Notes: a model not told the origin generated them from the letters alone. A stretch of 29,462 nt of DNA from JABCPH02 sp963524305 (GCA_963524305.1 CAURGH010000024.1:1-29462), one strand, 5' to 3'; shown: positions 15,997-24,505, numbered from the stretch's first letter. Made by a program: numbers and translations.

Positions 15997-16025
15997 TTGA
16001 CTTTAAAGGCAAAAGCTAATATAAT
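15997..16025 (+). promoter_or_regulatory. Promoter of the DUF3829-like gene
   Basis: TTGACT (15997-16002), 17 nt and a perfect TATAAT (16020-16025), 41 nt before the ATG and directly after the preceding terminator. Confidence 0.8.
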
Positions 16026-16066
16026 TATAATAGTTAAATAAAAAGATAGGAGGAATATAACTTTTA

Positions 16067-17074
16067 ATGAAAAAGATAGGATTGTTGATAATAGGAATGT
16101 TAATAATTGTTGCTTTTTGTGGTAAAAAAGGTGATGATAGCCTTGAAAAACGGGGTGAACAGAAAAAACAAACATTTTTGGAAAAAACTAAAGAGAATTA
16201 TAGTGAGCATATTAAAATATATAACAGAATTTTAAATATAGATAAAGGATTGCTTTATTATTTTGAAGATGCTGGAATGGAAAGAGAATTTAGAAAAATT
16301 GATGCTGATGACATTGAAGTAAATATTGGTGTGGATCAGGCATTGATTGATAAGTTGAAATCAATAAAGGATTCTAAAGAGAAAAAGAGCGAATTGGATA
16401 AAAAGGCGATTGCAATGATTCCTGCTTTAGAAACTATGTTGCCAATTGTAAATGAAATGAAAACATATTATGTTCAAAAAGGTTATAAAGTGGATAATTT
16501 TGCAAAGGCACAGGAATATCATACTAGATTATTGGATGTTACAGAAAAATTTAAACAGGTAGAAAGACCATATAAAGAATTTTTTGATAAAAAATCTAAA
16601 GAGATAAAAAAAGAGATAGCGAAGGAATTTGACAAGAAGAAAGAACATATTACATACAATAGATTTTTATTCATTGAAAATGGAGAAAACTTCTTGGATG
16701 AAATTCATAAGCAAGGGTTAGATGCTAGTGATTTTACTAGAGGAAATGTTAACAAATTTAAACCATTGAGAGATAAAATTGAGAAATCATTGGAAAAATT
16801 AGAGAGAAGTTCTAAAAATGAAAAACAAGCTAAAAAAGAAGGATATAATTCAACAGATGATTTTATTATTTTTAATCAAAAAGCAAATAGATTTAGAGAT
16901 ATTGTAAATAAATTTATTGTTAGAATTGAGAAAAAAGATAAGGCTTCTCATTCTTCAGTAAGTGATAGTTTCTTTGCACAAACAGAGGAAGGAACTCCAG
17001 AAAATGTATTGAGTGAGTTTAATGAAGTTGTTGAAGAGCATAATAAATTATTGAATATGAAGAAAAATAAATAG
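16067..17074 (+). CDS. DUF3829-like exported protein, possible lipoprotein
   Basis: This 335-residue protein has a basic-hydrophobic N-terminal segment (MKKIGLLIIGMLIIVAFC) and a Cys at 18, followed by a charged helical body. EHIKIYNRILN and the later heptad-like helices resemble the DUF3829 (YiiG-type) family, whose function is unknown. The residue before Cys18 is Phe rather than the usual Gly/Ala/Ser, so lipid attachment is doubtful, and it may be secreted or membrane-anchored instead. AGGAGG sits before the start. Its own promoter and a terminator on the far side make it monocistronic and possibly well expressed. Confidence 0.6.
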   Translation: MKKIGLLIIGMLIIVAFCGKKGDDSLEKRGEQKKQTFLEKTKENYSEHIKIYNRILNIDKGLLYYFEDAGMEREFRKIDADDIEVNIGVDQALIDKLKSIKDSKEKKSELDKKAIAMIPALETMLPIVNEMKTYYVQKGYKVDNFAKAQEYHTRLLDVTEKFKQVERPYKEFFDKKSKEIKKEIAKEFDKKKEHITYNRFLFIENGENFLDEIHKQGLDASDFTRGNVNKFKPLRDKIEKSLEKLERSSKNEKQAKKEGYNSTDDFIIFNQKANRFRDIVNKFIVRIEKKDKASHSSVSDSFFAQTEEGTPENVLSEFNEVVEEHNKLLNMKKNK

Positions 17075-17090
17075 AATGTTATTTTTGGGG

Positions 17091-17116
17091 ACGAGCAGAG
17101 AATGCTCGTTTCTTTT
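17091..17116 (+). terminator. Terminator after the DUF3829-like gene
   Basis: ACGAGCA (17091-17097) pairs with TGCTCGT (17103-17109) around GAGAA, followed by TTTCTTTT. Confidence 0.8.
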
Positions 17117-17148
17117 GTAAAGTAGGGAGTTTTTAGAAAGGAGATTTG

Positions 17149-18813
17149 ATGGCAAAAAAGATAAATTCAAAAATGAAATCAAAGAAAAATTTTAAAGCGA
17201 GTTCCAATTTTACGATTTTATCGATTATAATTGGAATTATAGGGGCAGTTATCGTATCATCTAGTTCATTTTATACAGCATTAAAATTTGGTGCGTTGCC
17301 GTGGGCGTCAGTAATGGTAGCATTAATTTCAACTTCAACATTAAGTTTTTTTAAGAAAGTTAACGGGAGAGAGGTTAGTATTGTTCATACGATTATGAGT
17401 GCTGGAGCGATGGTAGCTGGTGGAGTTGCATTTACTATGCCAGGATATTTAATTTTAGGTGGAAAACTTGAGAATGTTGATAGAATGCAGCTTTGGTTAA
17501 CGGTTTTGTTTGGTTCTATTTTAGGTTGTATTTTTTCATTTATTTTTAAGCAGAAATTATTGGAAAGTGAGGAGCTTGAATTTCCAATTGGAGAGGCGAC
17601 ATTTAACGTTATAAATTCAGGCGAAAATATTGAAGATATGACTTATGTTGGATTTGGAGCATTGTTAAGTACAGTTATTGCAATTTTACGAGATTTCAGT
17701 TTTATGCGTGGGAAAAATCCGATTTTACCGACAATATATTCATTTAAAAAAGGATTTTTGAATTTTTATGTATCGCCATTATTATTAGGAATTGGTTATA
17801 TTTTAGGAATTGCAAAAACATTTGCGTGGTTTTTAGGTGGAGCATTGATTTATTTTGTCTTTCAGCCATTTGCACAAATTAAAAAAATTGAAAACTTTGA
17901 TATAATGAAAAATAATTTTGGAATGGGAATTATTGTTGGTTTTGGAATGGCAGTAATCGTAAAATTATTTTTTTCAAAATATGAGGAGGAGTATAGAAAA
18001 TCTTCAAATTTATTTTGGAAAATAGCTATTTTTGGTGGAATCGGAATCTTTGGAATTAGCTGGATTTATAAATTGCCAGTTTTCTTGTCAGTTATAGTTG
18101 TGTTGATTTGTATTTTGTGTATTGTAATTTCAGGATATACAGTTGGTAAGACAGGTCTGAATTTTTTAGAAATTTATGGAGTAATGACAATTTTAACAAT
18201 TACATTTTTTAATAAATTGTTAAATGGAATTAGAATGGAAAATGCAGTTTTTTCAACGAAAATAACAACATTAATGACTTTTTGTTTAGCATGTTTTGTC
18301 ACAGTTGCTTGTGGTTTATGTGGAAATATTTTAAATAATTTAAAATTGGGAAGCCAGACAAAAATAGCACCTTCAAAACAATTTTTTGGAGAATTAATAG
18401 GAGCGGCGGTAGGTTCATTTGTAGTAACAAATTTATTTTTCACTCTATTTGATGTTTACAAAAATATTGGACCACATAGTAATGCAGATTTAATGGCGTT
18501 ACAAGCATCTTTTGTAACTTCATTCATTGATGGAATCCCATTTATTCAAATTTTTTGGTTAGGAGCTTTGATAGGTTTTGCTTTATATTTTTTTAATGTA
18601 TCAGCTTTAACTTTTGGAATTGGAATATACGTTCCATTTTACATGACTTTAACAGTATTTTTAGGTGGAATTTTAAATTTTGTAGCTTCAAGAGTTTCTT
18701 CAAAATTTTCTGAAAAATGTTTGTTAGTTTCTAATGGACTAATGATTGGAGAAGCGATAGTTGGTGTTGGAATTTCGTTGATTACTTATTATTTCGTGTT
18801 ATTTCAAAAATGA
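17149..18813 (+). CDS. OPT-family transporter
   Basis: This polytopic membrane protein of 554 residues has roughly 13-15 hydrophobic segments after a short, very basic N-terminus. GREVSIVHTIMSAGAMVAGG, the FPIGEATFNVINSGE block, QTKIAPSKQFFGELIG and GIGIYVPFYMT are hallmarks of the bacterial OPT branch, which imports oligopeptides or metal chelates. It is shorter than many members (over 600 residues), but both halves are present. The substrate cannot be read from sequence. ATG at 17149 has GAAAGGAG about 5 nt upstream. A TTG immediately before it is not needed. Confidence 0.85.
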   Translation: MAKKINSKMKSKKNFKASSNFTILSIIIGIIGAVIVSSSSFYTALKFGALPWASVMVALISTSTLSFFKKVNGREVSIVHTIMSAGAMVAGGVAFTMPGYLILGGKLENVDRMQLWLTVLFGSILGCIFSFIFKQKLLESEELEFPIGEATFNVINSGENIEDMTYVGFGALLSTVIAILRDFSFMRGKNPILPTIYSFKKGFLNFYVSPLLLGIGYILGIAKTFAWFLGGALIYFVFQPFAQIKKIENFDIMKNNFGMGIIVGFGMAVIVKLFFSKYEEEYRKSSNLFWKIAIFGGIGIFGISWIYKLPVFLSVIVVLICILCIVISGYTVGKTGLNFLEIYGVMTILTITFFNKLLNGIRMENAVFSTKITTLMTFCLACFVTVACGLCGNILNNLKLGSQTKIAPSKQFFGELIGAAVGSFVVTNLFFTLFDVYKNIGPHSNADLMALQASFVTSFIDGIPFIQIFWLGALIGFALYFFNVSALTFGIGIYVPFYMTLTVFLGGILNFVASRVSSKFSEKCLLVSNGLMIGEAIVGVGISLITYYFVLFQK

Positions 18814-18957
18814 TGCAGGAGTAAATATTTTTAGTAATAGAGTATTTAATAACTTTCTACTGAAATATCAAAAATTAATGATAAAAAATTGAGAATTATT
18901 CTGAAAAATATTAACTGAAAATAAAAATTTAAAAATCAAAAAAAGAAGGAGGTTGTA

Positions 18958-19731
18958 ATGGAAAATAAATTTAATAACAATGTATTGTGCAATGTTTTTA
19001 TTGGAAAAGGTGCTGGAGCGAATATAAAAGAGAGTTTTAAAAATGCTAAAAAATCAGTAACGATAATTTCTCCGTTTTTAAGTGGAAATATGACTGCTCA
19101 AGAAATCATTAAATTATTAGATAATAATGTAAAAGTGAATATTGTTACGAAGGATCATTTTCGTATTTATCCGCTCTTAAAAGAAGTTATTTCCAAAAAT
19201 CCGAAATTTTCTTCACTTGGAGGTTATCGCTCAAATATTTCAAAATTGTTTTTAACATTTATTTTTGCTACAATCACTTTATTATTAATAAATATTTTGT
19301 TATCTTTTGAATTTAATTTTTCATTTATAAAAAATATTACGATAAATTCTCAAATATTTTTAGTAGTGTTTTTGATTGTGATAAGTATTTTTTTAGTGAA
19401 AAAAACTAGTGAAATAGATTTTGAATACTCAATAAGAAAGAATTTAAATTTACATATTTTAGAAAAAGGATATCCGTTACATAGTAAAATTTATATTATC
19501 GACAATAAAATTGCGTATTTAGGCTCATTAAATTGTACAGATTCAGGTTTTAGATATAATCACGAAACGAGAATAAAAACAAAAGATAAGAAATTTATTT
19601 CGGACTTAAATAAACTTTACAAAGAATTTTTAGAATTACCAGCGATTCCTTTAAGAACGCTACAAAAAAATATAAAAACATTTTCTAAAAAAGGTGGTTT
19701 TGATGATGAATCATACACATTTTATGAATGA
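18958..19731 (+). CDS. Phospholipase-D-like protein with an inserted membrane hairpin
   Basis: This 257-residue protein belongs to the PLD superfamily. The N-terminal half contains the AKKSVTIISPFLS strand-turn (30-42). The catalytic half has HSKIYIID (His175, Lys177, Asp182) and GSLN (189-192), one complete HKD motif. Two hydrophobic helices (about 97-117 and 131-147) interrupt the fold between the two parts. With a single HKD it would need to dimerise to be active. It could be a lipid-acting enzyme, a nuclease or a membrane-bound sensor, and nothing nearby decides this. GGAGG precedes the ATG. Confidence 0.75.
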   Translation: MENKFNNNVLCNVFIGKGAGANIKESFKNAKKSVTIISPFLSGNMTAQEIIKLLDNNVKVNIVTKDHFRIYPLLKEVISKNPKFSSLGGYRSNISKLFLTFIFATITLLLINILLSFEFNFSFIKNITINSQIFLVVFLIVISIFLVKKTSEIDFEYSIRKNLNLHILEKGYPLHSKIYIIDNKIAYLGSLNCTDSGFRYNHETRIKTKDKKFISDLNKLYKEFLELPAIPLRTLQKNIKTFSKKGGFDDESYTFYE

Positions 19732-19915
19732 TGAGGTTTTACTTTATCAAAATTAGTTGTGATAAGATTTTATAAGACTTTAGATTTTAATAAAATTTAT
19801 AAATATTTTTAAATGGAAAAAGATAAATTAAAAATAATAGAATTTATTAAATATATAAATAAATATATCTTTTTTATCATAAATAATAATTATATCTCCT
19901 ATTAAAACCTTATAT

Positions 19916-19944
19916 TTTACAAATGTATAAAAGTGAGGTATACT
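19916..19944 (+). promoter_or_regulatory. trp operon promoter
   Basis: TTTACA (19916-19921), 17 nt and TATACT (19939-19944) place a transcript start near 19951, about 37 nt before the leader peptide ATG. The 19732-19915 stretch upstream shows no gene. Confidence 0.7.
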
Positions 19945-19987
19945 CTTTTTGTAAAGAAAAAGAAATTAAAAATGGAGAGTGATTATA

Positions 19988-20083
19988 ATGAAAAAAGCGA
20001 CTTGGTTATGGTGGGAAGCATATAAACAATTTAATATTTTTTTCACCAGCAATTTAGAATTTAGTTATAGTTATTCTATATAG
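19988..20083 (+). CDS. trpL: trp leader peptide
   Basis: This 31-codon ORF starts MKKATWLWWEAYKQ. Three Trp codons occur within four codons (TGG TTA TGG TGG), and GGAG precedes the ATG. A cluster of Trp codons 310 nt upstream of trpE, between the operon promoter and a terminator, is the classic sensor of a ribosome-mediated attenuator. The Trp codons are part of an RNA segment (20009-20017) that pairs with 20040-20048. The C-terminal half is hydroxyl- and aromatic-rich and probably has no function of its own. It is too short for ordinary gene calling. Confidence 0.85.
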   Translation: MKKATWLWWEAYKQFNIFFTSNLEFSYSYSI

Positions 20084-20128
20084 AGTTAGATAGATAATAA
20101 TTGATAGATTGTATGAAGCATTGGTGAG
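20009..20128 (+). promoter_or_regulatory. trp attenuator pairing regions 1, 2 and 3
   Basis: Region 1 TGGTGGGAA (20009-20017, containing the Trp codons) can pair with region 2 TTTTCACCA (20040-20048). Region 2 (20042-20049, TTCACCAG) can instead pair with region 3 TTGGTGAG (20121-20128), which would break the terminator stem at 20116-20139. A ribosome stalled on the Trp codons would mask region 1 and favour the 2:3 antiterminator. These are pairings found by eye, without energies. Confidence 0.65.
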
Positions 20129-20143
20129 TATCAATGCTTTTCT
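20116..20143 (+). terminator. trp attenuator hairpin (regions 3:4)
   Basis: AAGCATTG (20116-20123) pairs with CAATGCTT (20132-20139) around an 8-nt loop and is followed by TTTCT. The T tract is short, so on its own it may be a modest terminator. Confidence 0.6.
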
Positions 20144-20151
20144 AGATTAAG

Positions 20152-20192
20152 TTCTCTGTTACTTGGCGAAAGTGATGGAGAATTTTTTGTTT
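20152..20192 (+). terminator. Second leader terminator before trpE
   Basis: TTCTCTGTTACTT (20152-20164) pairs with AAGTGATGGAGAA (20070-equivalent arm at 20170-20182) in a 13-bp stem with three G-U pairs. The loop is GGCGA, followed by TTTTTTGTTTT. It is the stronger of the two leader hairpins by T tract, and lies 105 nt before trpE. Confidence 0.65.
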
Positions 20193-20297
20193 TAAAAGAA
20201 AATAAAAAATTATGTTATAATATTTATAAGTATAAAATTATGAAAATGGAACTGCAATAGAAATAAAAAATTAGAAAGAAAATCAGGAGGAAATTAT

Positions 20298-21575
20298 ATG
20301 TTACTAAAAGACCCTATTTACTACTATTCTCGTATAAGAGAGCATTACAAAAATTCGTATTTGGCAGAAGATACTCTTCAAGTGATAATTGGAATTGATT
20401 GTGAATATATCGATTCTTACGAGCATAATTACAAATCTTTAGAGCAATTTTATAAATCACAGAAGTCGGTTGCACCATTTGCAGGGCTTTTTGGGACTTT
20501 TGCGTATGAAACGATACATTATTTTGAGAAAATTGATGAGATTGAAAAATCACAATTTAAATTTCCTGCATTTTTGTTTGCTAATGCGAAGGCTTACTTA
20601 CATTATTCGAAGATTAGCAAGGAATATTCATTTTATGGGGATAAAGAAAAATATTATTCGATTTTGAAGGATGAAGTTGAGAAAATAGAAAAAAATGATA
20701 ATAAAGATATTTATTATACGATAAAAACAGATTTAGATAAGGAAAAAGAGCATTTTTATAAAATTGTTGAGAAGGCGAAAGAGTATATAAAATCTGGGGA
20801 TATATTTCAAGTTGTTTTGAGTGAGCAGTTGAAATTGGAAACTAATATGGATTCGTTGGAATTTTATAAATATTTGTCTGAAGCGAATCCGTCGCCATAT
20901 ATGTTCCATTTTCCGACAAAATATGGAGATGTTGTAGGGTCTAGTCCTGAAATATTAGTTGATGTCTTTTCTGATACAATTTACATTGCGCCAATTGCAG
21001 GAACACGACCTCGTGGGAAAGATGCAAATGAAGATGAATTTTTGGCAAATGATTTGTTGAATGATCCTAAAGAATGTTCTGAACACCGAATGTTGGTTGA
21101 TTTAGCAAGAAATGATGTTGGAAAATTTTCAGAAAAGGGTACAGTTATTGTGAAAAACTTGATGCACATTAAACATTATCAACATGTTATGCACATTGTT
21201 TCTGAGGTTTTTGGGAAGAAACGTTCGGATGTAACGATTTTTGATATTTTATCATCGGCATTTCCTGCTGGGACTTTGAGTGGTTCGCCAAAAATTCGTG
21301 CGATGGAGATTATTGCAGAATTAGAAGAATTTAAGAGAAATGTTTATGGTGGAGGAATTGGATTTATTAGATTTAATGGAGATTTGCAAATAGCGATTGT
21401 TATTAGAACGGCATTTTTTGAAGCTAAAAAAGATGGCTCTGACGTACAAAATGTGTTCATTCAATCAGGTGCTGGAATTGTTTACGATTCTGTGAAAGAG
21501 AGAGAGTATAATGAGATTTGCCATAAGAGAGCTTCTGTAGTGGGAGTTTTTGAGAGAAATGCTAAGAAATTGTAA
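20298..21575 (+). CDS. trpE: Anthranilate synthase component I (TrpE)
   Basis: This protein converts chorismate to anthranilate using ammonia from the TrpG domain encoded next. The 425 residues contain the chorismate-enzyme core: SGDIFQVVLS (166-175), NPSPYMFH, GSSPEIL, PIAGTRPRG (232-240), the EHRMLVDLARND block, PAGTLSGSPK and GGGIGF. PIAGT (not PIKGT) indicates TrpE rather than PabB. It is shorter than typical TrpE (about 500), with a compact N-terminal domain. The LLES Trp-binding motif is not evident; SYLAEDTLQ occupies that position. AGGAGG precedes ATG. It is the first enzyme gene of the operon, behind an attenuator. Confidence 0.93.
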   Translation: MLLKDPIYYYSRIREHYKNSYLAEDTLQVIIGIDCEYIDSYEHNYKSLEQFYKSQKSVAPFAGLFGTFAYETIHYFEKIDEIEKSQFKFPAFLFANAKAYLHYSKISKEYSFYGDKEKYYSILKDEVEKIEKNDNKDIYYTIKTDLDKEKEHFYKIVEKAKEYIKSGDIFQVVLSEQLKLETNMDSLEFYKYLSEANPSPYMFHFPTKYGDVVGSSPEILVDVFSDTIYIAPIAGTRPRGKDANEDEFLANDLLNDPKECSEHRMLVDLARNDVGKFSEKGTVIVKNLMHIKHYQHVMHIVSEVFGKKRSDVTIFDILSSAFPAGTLSGSPKIRAMEIIAELEEFKRNVYGGGIGFIRFNGDLQIAIVIRTAFFEAKKDGSDVQNVFIQSGAGIVYDSVKEREYNEICHKRASVVGVFERNAKKL

Positions 21576-21707
21576 TTCATTAAAAAGGTATTTAAGAGAA
21601 AATTAGTTTATTCATTTGAAAAAATCTAAAATATTAGATTTGAATTTATAAAAAAGATGAAATTTATAAATAGAAAATTTATTTATGGAAGTAGATAGGA
21701 GAAAAAT

Positions 21708-23321
21708 ATGATTTTATTGATAGATAATTATGATTCGTTTGTATTTAATGTAGAGCAATATTTGAAGGAAATGACTGATGAGCAAGTGAAAACAGTTCGT
21801 AATGATAAAATTACTTTGGAAGAAATAAAAAAATTGAATCCGAGTAAAATTATTTTGTCACCAGGACCGAAACATCCAAAAGATAGTGGAATTTGTTTGG
21901 AGATATTGAAAAATATTGATGATACGCCTATTTTGGGGATTTGTTTGGGACATCAGGCGATTGGATATGCGTTTGGTGGAGAGATAAAACAGTTGGAGGT
22001 TCCTTTACATGGGAAAACTTCTGAAATTATTGTAAATAAGGAAGATTCATGGTTGTTTAAAGAATTGCCGAAAAAATTTAGTGTGATGCGTTATCACTCG
22101 CTTTATGTTAATGAGGATAATTTGCCAGAAGAATTAGAGGTTAGTGCAAAGTCAGATGATGGAATAATTATGGCTTTAGAACATAAAACAAAGGATATTT
22201 ATGGAATTCAATTTCATCCAGAGTCGTTTTTTACAGAATATGGTAAAAAAATAATTAAGAATTTTGTGGTATCGACTAATAAGAAAACGATTGAAAATAA
22301 AGAGAAGGAGAAAAACGAAAATTTGAAAAAATATTTAAAAAAATTGCAAGATAATATTGCGTTGACTGATAGTGATTTTAAGGAAATTTGTGCGATTATT
22401 GATAGTAAAAATTATAATATTATTCAGCTTGGAGCATTATTAGTTTTAATTTCAGAAAAAAGTCTTTATCCAGAGTCGCTTACGGCTTTTGTTAAAAATA
22501 TTTTGGCTTATAGTACGACGTTTGAAGATGAGTCGGATATGATAGATGTTTGCGGGACTGGTGGAGATGGATTTAAGACTATAAATATCTCTACGGCTGT
22601 CGCATTTATTCTGGGAGCGATGGGAGTAACTGTTGCAAAACATGGAAATCGTGCGGTTTCAAGTAAAAGTGGAAGTAGTGATGTTTTAGATAAATTGGGA
22701 ATTCCTTTGGAAAAATCATTGTTGGCTCAATTAGATAAACTTGAGAAAAAACATTTGGCATTTTTCCATGCACCATTTTTCCATAAATTAGTTGGAGAAG
22801 TTAGAGAAGTTCGTCAGCAACTTGGAATAAGAACTGTTTTCAATGTTTTAGGACCTTTGTTACATCCTAACAAAAAATTAAAATATCAGTTAGTTGGACT
22901 TTATCATGAACCTGTTCACAGATTGTATGCTGAAACATTGCAATTATTGGGAAGAGAGCATGCGTTGGTTGTTCGTGGAAATGATGGACTTGATGAAATT
23001 ACAATTTGCGACGATACAAAAATTATCGAAGTAAAAGGAGATCAAATTCTTGAATATACAATTTCTCCTGAAAGTTTTGGATTTAAAAGAGCTTTTCATT
23101 CTGAAATCGAAGGTGGAACAGCAGAAGAAAATGCTGAAATTTTAAAGAGAATATTAAAAGGTGAAGAAAAATCAGCAAAATTCGATATAGTTGTATTAAA
23201 TGCGATGTTTGGACTTTATACTGCAAATGTAGTAGATCATCCTGCGAAGGCAAAAGAAATGATTTTGGAAGCGATTGGGAGTGGGAAAGTTTATGAGTTT
23301 TACGAAAACTATGTGAAATAA
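21708..23321 (+). CDS. trpGD: TrpG-TrpD fusion (glutamine amidotransferase / anthranilate phosphoribosyltransferase)
   Basis: This 537-residue bifunctional enzyme has two parts. Residues 1-190 are the class I amidotransferase: ILSPGPKHP, the nucleophile Cys79 in GICLGHQAIG, and His170/Glu172 in QFHPESF. It feeds ammonia to TrpE. A charged linker (about 190-208) leads to anthranilate phosphoribosyltransferase: CGTGGDG (282-288), NISTAVAF, KHGNRAVSSKSGS (311-323), GPLLHP and the DGLDE block. It converts anthranilate plus PRPP to phosphoribosylanthranilate. The fusion is also known in enterobacteria. ATAGGAG precedes the ATG, 132 bp after trpE. Both active sites look intact. Confidence 0.95.
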   Translation: MILLIDNYDSFVFNVEQYLKEMTDEQVKTVRNDKITLEEIKKLNPSKIILSPGPKHPKDSGICLEILKNIDDTPILGICLGHQAIGYAFGGEIKQLEVPLHGKTSEIIVNKEDSWLFKELPKKFSVMRYHSLYVNEDNLPEELEVSAKSDDGIIMALEHKTKDIYGIQFHPESFFTEYGKKIIKNFVVSTNKKTIENKEKEKNENLKKYLKKLQDNIALTDSDFKEICAIIDSKNYNIIQLGALLVLISEKSLYPESLTAFVKNILAYSTTFEDESDMIDVCGTGGDGFKTINISTAVAFILGAMGVTVAKHGNRAVSSKSGSSDVLDKLGIPLEKSLLAQLDKLEKKHLAFFHAPFFHKLVGEVREVRQQLGIRTVFNVLGPLLHPNKKLKYQLVGLYHEPVHRLYAETLQLLGREHALVVRGNDGLDEITICDDTKIIEVKGDQILEYTISPESFGFKRAFHSEIEGGTAEENAEILKRILKGEEKSAKFDIVVLNAMFGLYTANVVDHPAKAKEMILEAIGSGKVYEFYENYVK

Positions 23322-23342
23322 TTTTTTGGAAGTGGAATTTAG

Positions 23343-23678
23343 ATGATGATAAAAACTTTATATAAAGAAAAATGTTTGAGGTATTTTATAGCGCCTGACA
23401 TAATATTACTTTTATTAGTTACAATTTTTTTCTACCCTATGTTAGAATTTTTATATTTTTTTGTTATTGGAAATATTCCTTTAATTTATATTTTGTTTAA
23501 AATAATAGTAATGTATTTAAGTTCAAAAAAATTAAAAGAAATAAATAAAGTTGAAGATGAAGAAAAAAGAAAAAAATCTAAAAATAAATTAAAATTAGTA
23601 ATTTTTTTAGTAAATTTAATAATGTTTAGTATGTATGTCAGTTTAGTAAAAAATGAAATTTTCATACCAAATATTTAA
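23343..23678 (+). CDS. Small membrane protein of unknown function within the trp operon
   Basis: This 111-residue protein is not recognised. Hydrophobic segments lie at about residues 15-31, 34-57 and 86-101. Between the last two is a strongly charged stretch (KKLKEINKVEDEEKRKK), so it looks like a three-helix inner-membrane protein. It begins 21 nt after trpGD and ends 16 nt before the trpC ATG, so it must be co-transcribed with tryptophan genes. It could be a transporter fragment, a regulator or an unrelated insertion. Start Met1 or Met2 are equally possible, with GGAAGTGG upstream. Confidence 0.6.
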   Translation: MMIKTLYKEKCLRYFIAPDIILLLLVTIFFYPMLEFLYFFVIGNIPLIYILFKIIVMYLSSKKLKEINKVEDEEKRKKSKNKLKLVIFLVNLIMFSMYVSLVKNEIFIPNI

Positions 23679-23694
23679 AAACAAAAGGAGAAAT

Positions 23695-24420
23695 ATGGAT
23701 ATTTTAGAAAAAATAAAAATAAAAAGAGATATACAGCTTGAAGAAGAATTAAAATCTTTTAAGCAGCCGTCATTGAAAGAGGCATTGAAACAGGATGGAG
23801 TACGGATTATTGGAGAAATCAAGAGGGCTTCTCCATCGAAGGGAAAAATTGCGAAAGATGATTTTGATTTGTTAAAACAGGCACAAAGTTATGTGGATAA
23901 AGGGGTTGCGGCTTTTTCGATACTGACAGAAAAGGAATATTTTAAAGGGGAGAACGATTTTATAAAAATTATAAGAGAGAAATTTCCAGAAATGCCGATT
24001 TTGAGGAAGGATTTTATTTATACTCCGTTTCAGGTGGCTCATGCTAAGTTTTTGGGGGCTTCGGCGATACTTCTTATTGTGAGAATGTTAGATGACAAGA
24101 CTTTGTGTGAGTTGCATAAATTGGCACATGATTTGGAGCTTGATGTTTTGGTTGAGGTGCATGACGAGGTTGAACTTGAGAGAGCGTTAAAAATACCTAA
24201 TTTAGAAATTTTGGGAGTTAATAATAGAAATTTGAATACTTTTGAGGTGGATATTAAGACTACGAAAAAGCTGATGGATAAAATTCCAAATGAAATGAAG
24301 GAAAAACTGGTTCTTGTTGGCGAAAGTGGATTTCTTACGAAAGAGGATTTGGAGTATGCAAAAAGTATTGGGGTTGATGGGCTTTTGATTGGGGAAGCAC
24401 TTATGAGAGGTCTTCTTTAG
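23695..24420 (+). CDS. trpC: Indole-3-glycerol phosphate synthase (TrpC)
   Basis: This TIM-barrel enzyme closes the indole ring from CdRP. Of the 241 residues, the visible blocks are GEIKRASPSKG (catalytic Lys and the phosphate site), AFSILTEKEYFKG, LRKDFIYTPFQV, GASAILLIVRML, VEVHDEVELE, GVNNRNLNTF, GESGFLT and GLLIGEALM. ATG at 23695 follows AAAGGAG by 4 nt. An upstream in-frame ATG at 23653 overlaps the small membrane gene and has no such site. The protein is close to the usual length of about 250-260 residues, slightly short at the N-terminus. Confidence 0.95.
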   Translation: MDILEKIKIKRDIQLEEELKSFKQPSLKEALKQDGVRIIGEIKRASPSKGKIAKDDFDLLKQAQSYVDKGVAAFSILTEKEYFKGENDFIKIIREKFPEMPILRKDFIYTPFQVAHAKFLGASAILLIVRMLDDKTLCELHKLAHDLELDVLVEVHDEVELERALKIPNLEILGVNNRNLNTFEVDIKTTKKLMDKIPNEMKEKLVLVGESGFLTKEDLEYAKSIGVDGLLIGEALMRGLL

Positions 24421-24505
24421 GAAGTTTTAATTTCAATATAAAGTAAAAATTATTAAAAGCGAAAAATGATATATTAATAAATTTGAATTTTTAGAGAGGA
24501 AAAAG

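Noticed and set aside
17149..17748. The OPT-family gene as a truncated pseudogene because of its 554-residue length
   Set aside because: N-terminal and C-terminal family blocks are both present in one open frame, so it is a short but complete member.
19951..20297. A T-box riboswitch controlling trpE
   Set aside because: I found no GGGTGG-NACCGCG-like T-box sequence, and the Trp-rich leader ORF explains the structures better.
20298..21575. PabB (aminodeoxychorismate synthase) instead of TrpE
   Set aside because: The active-site stretch is PIAGT rather than PIKGT, and the gene heads a complete trp operon.
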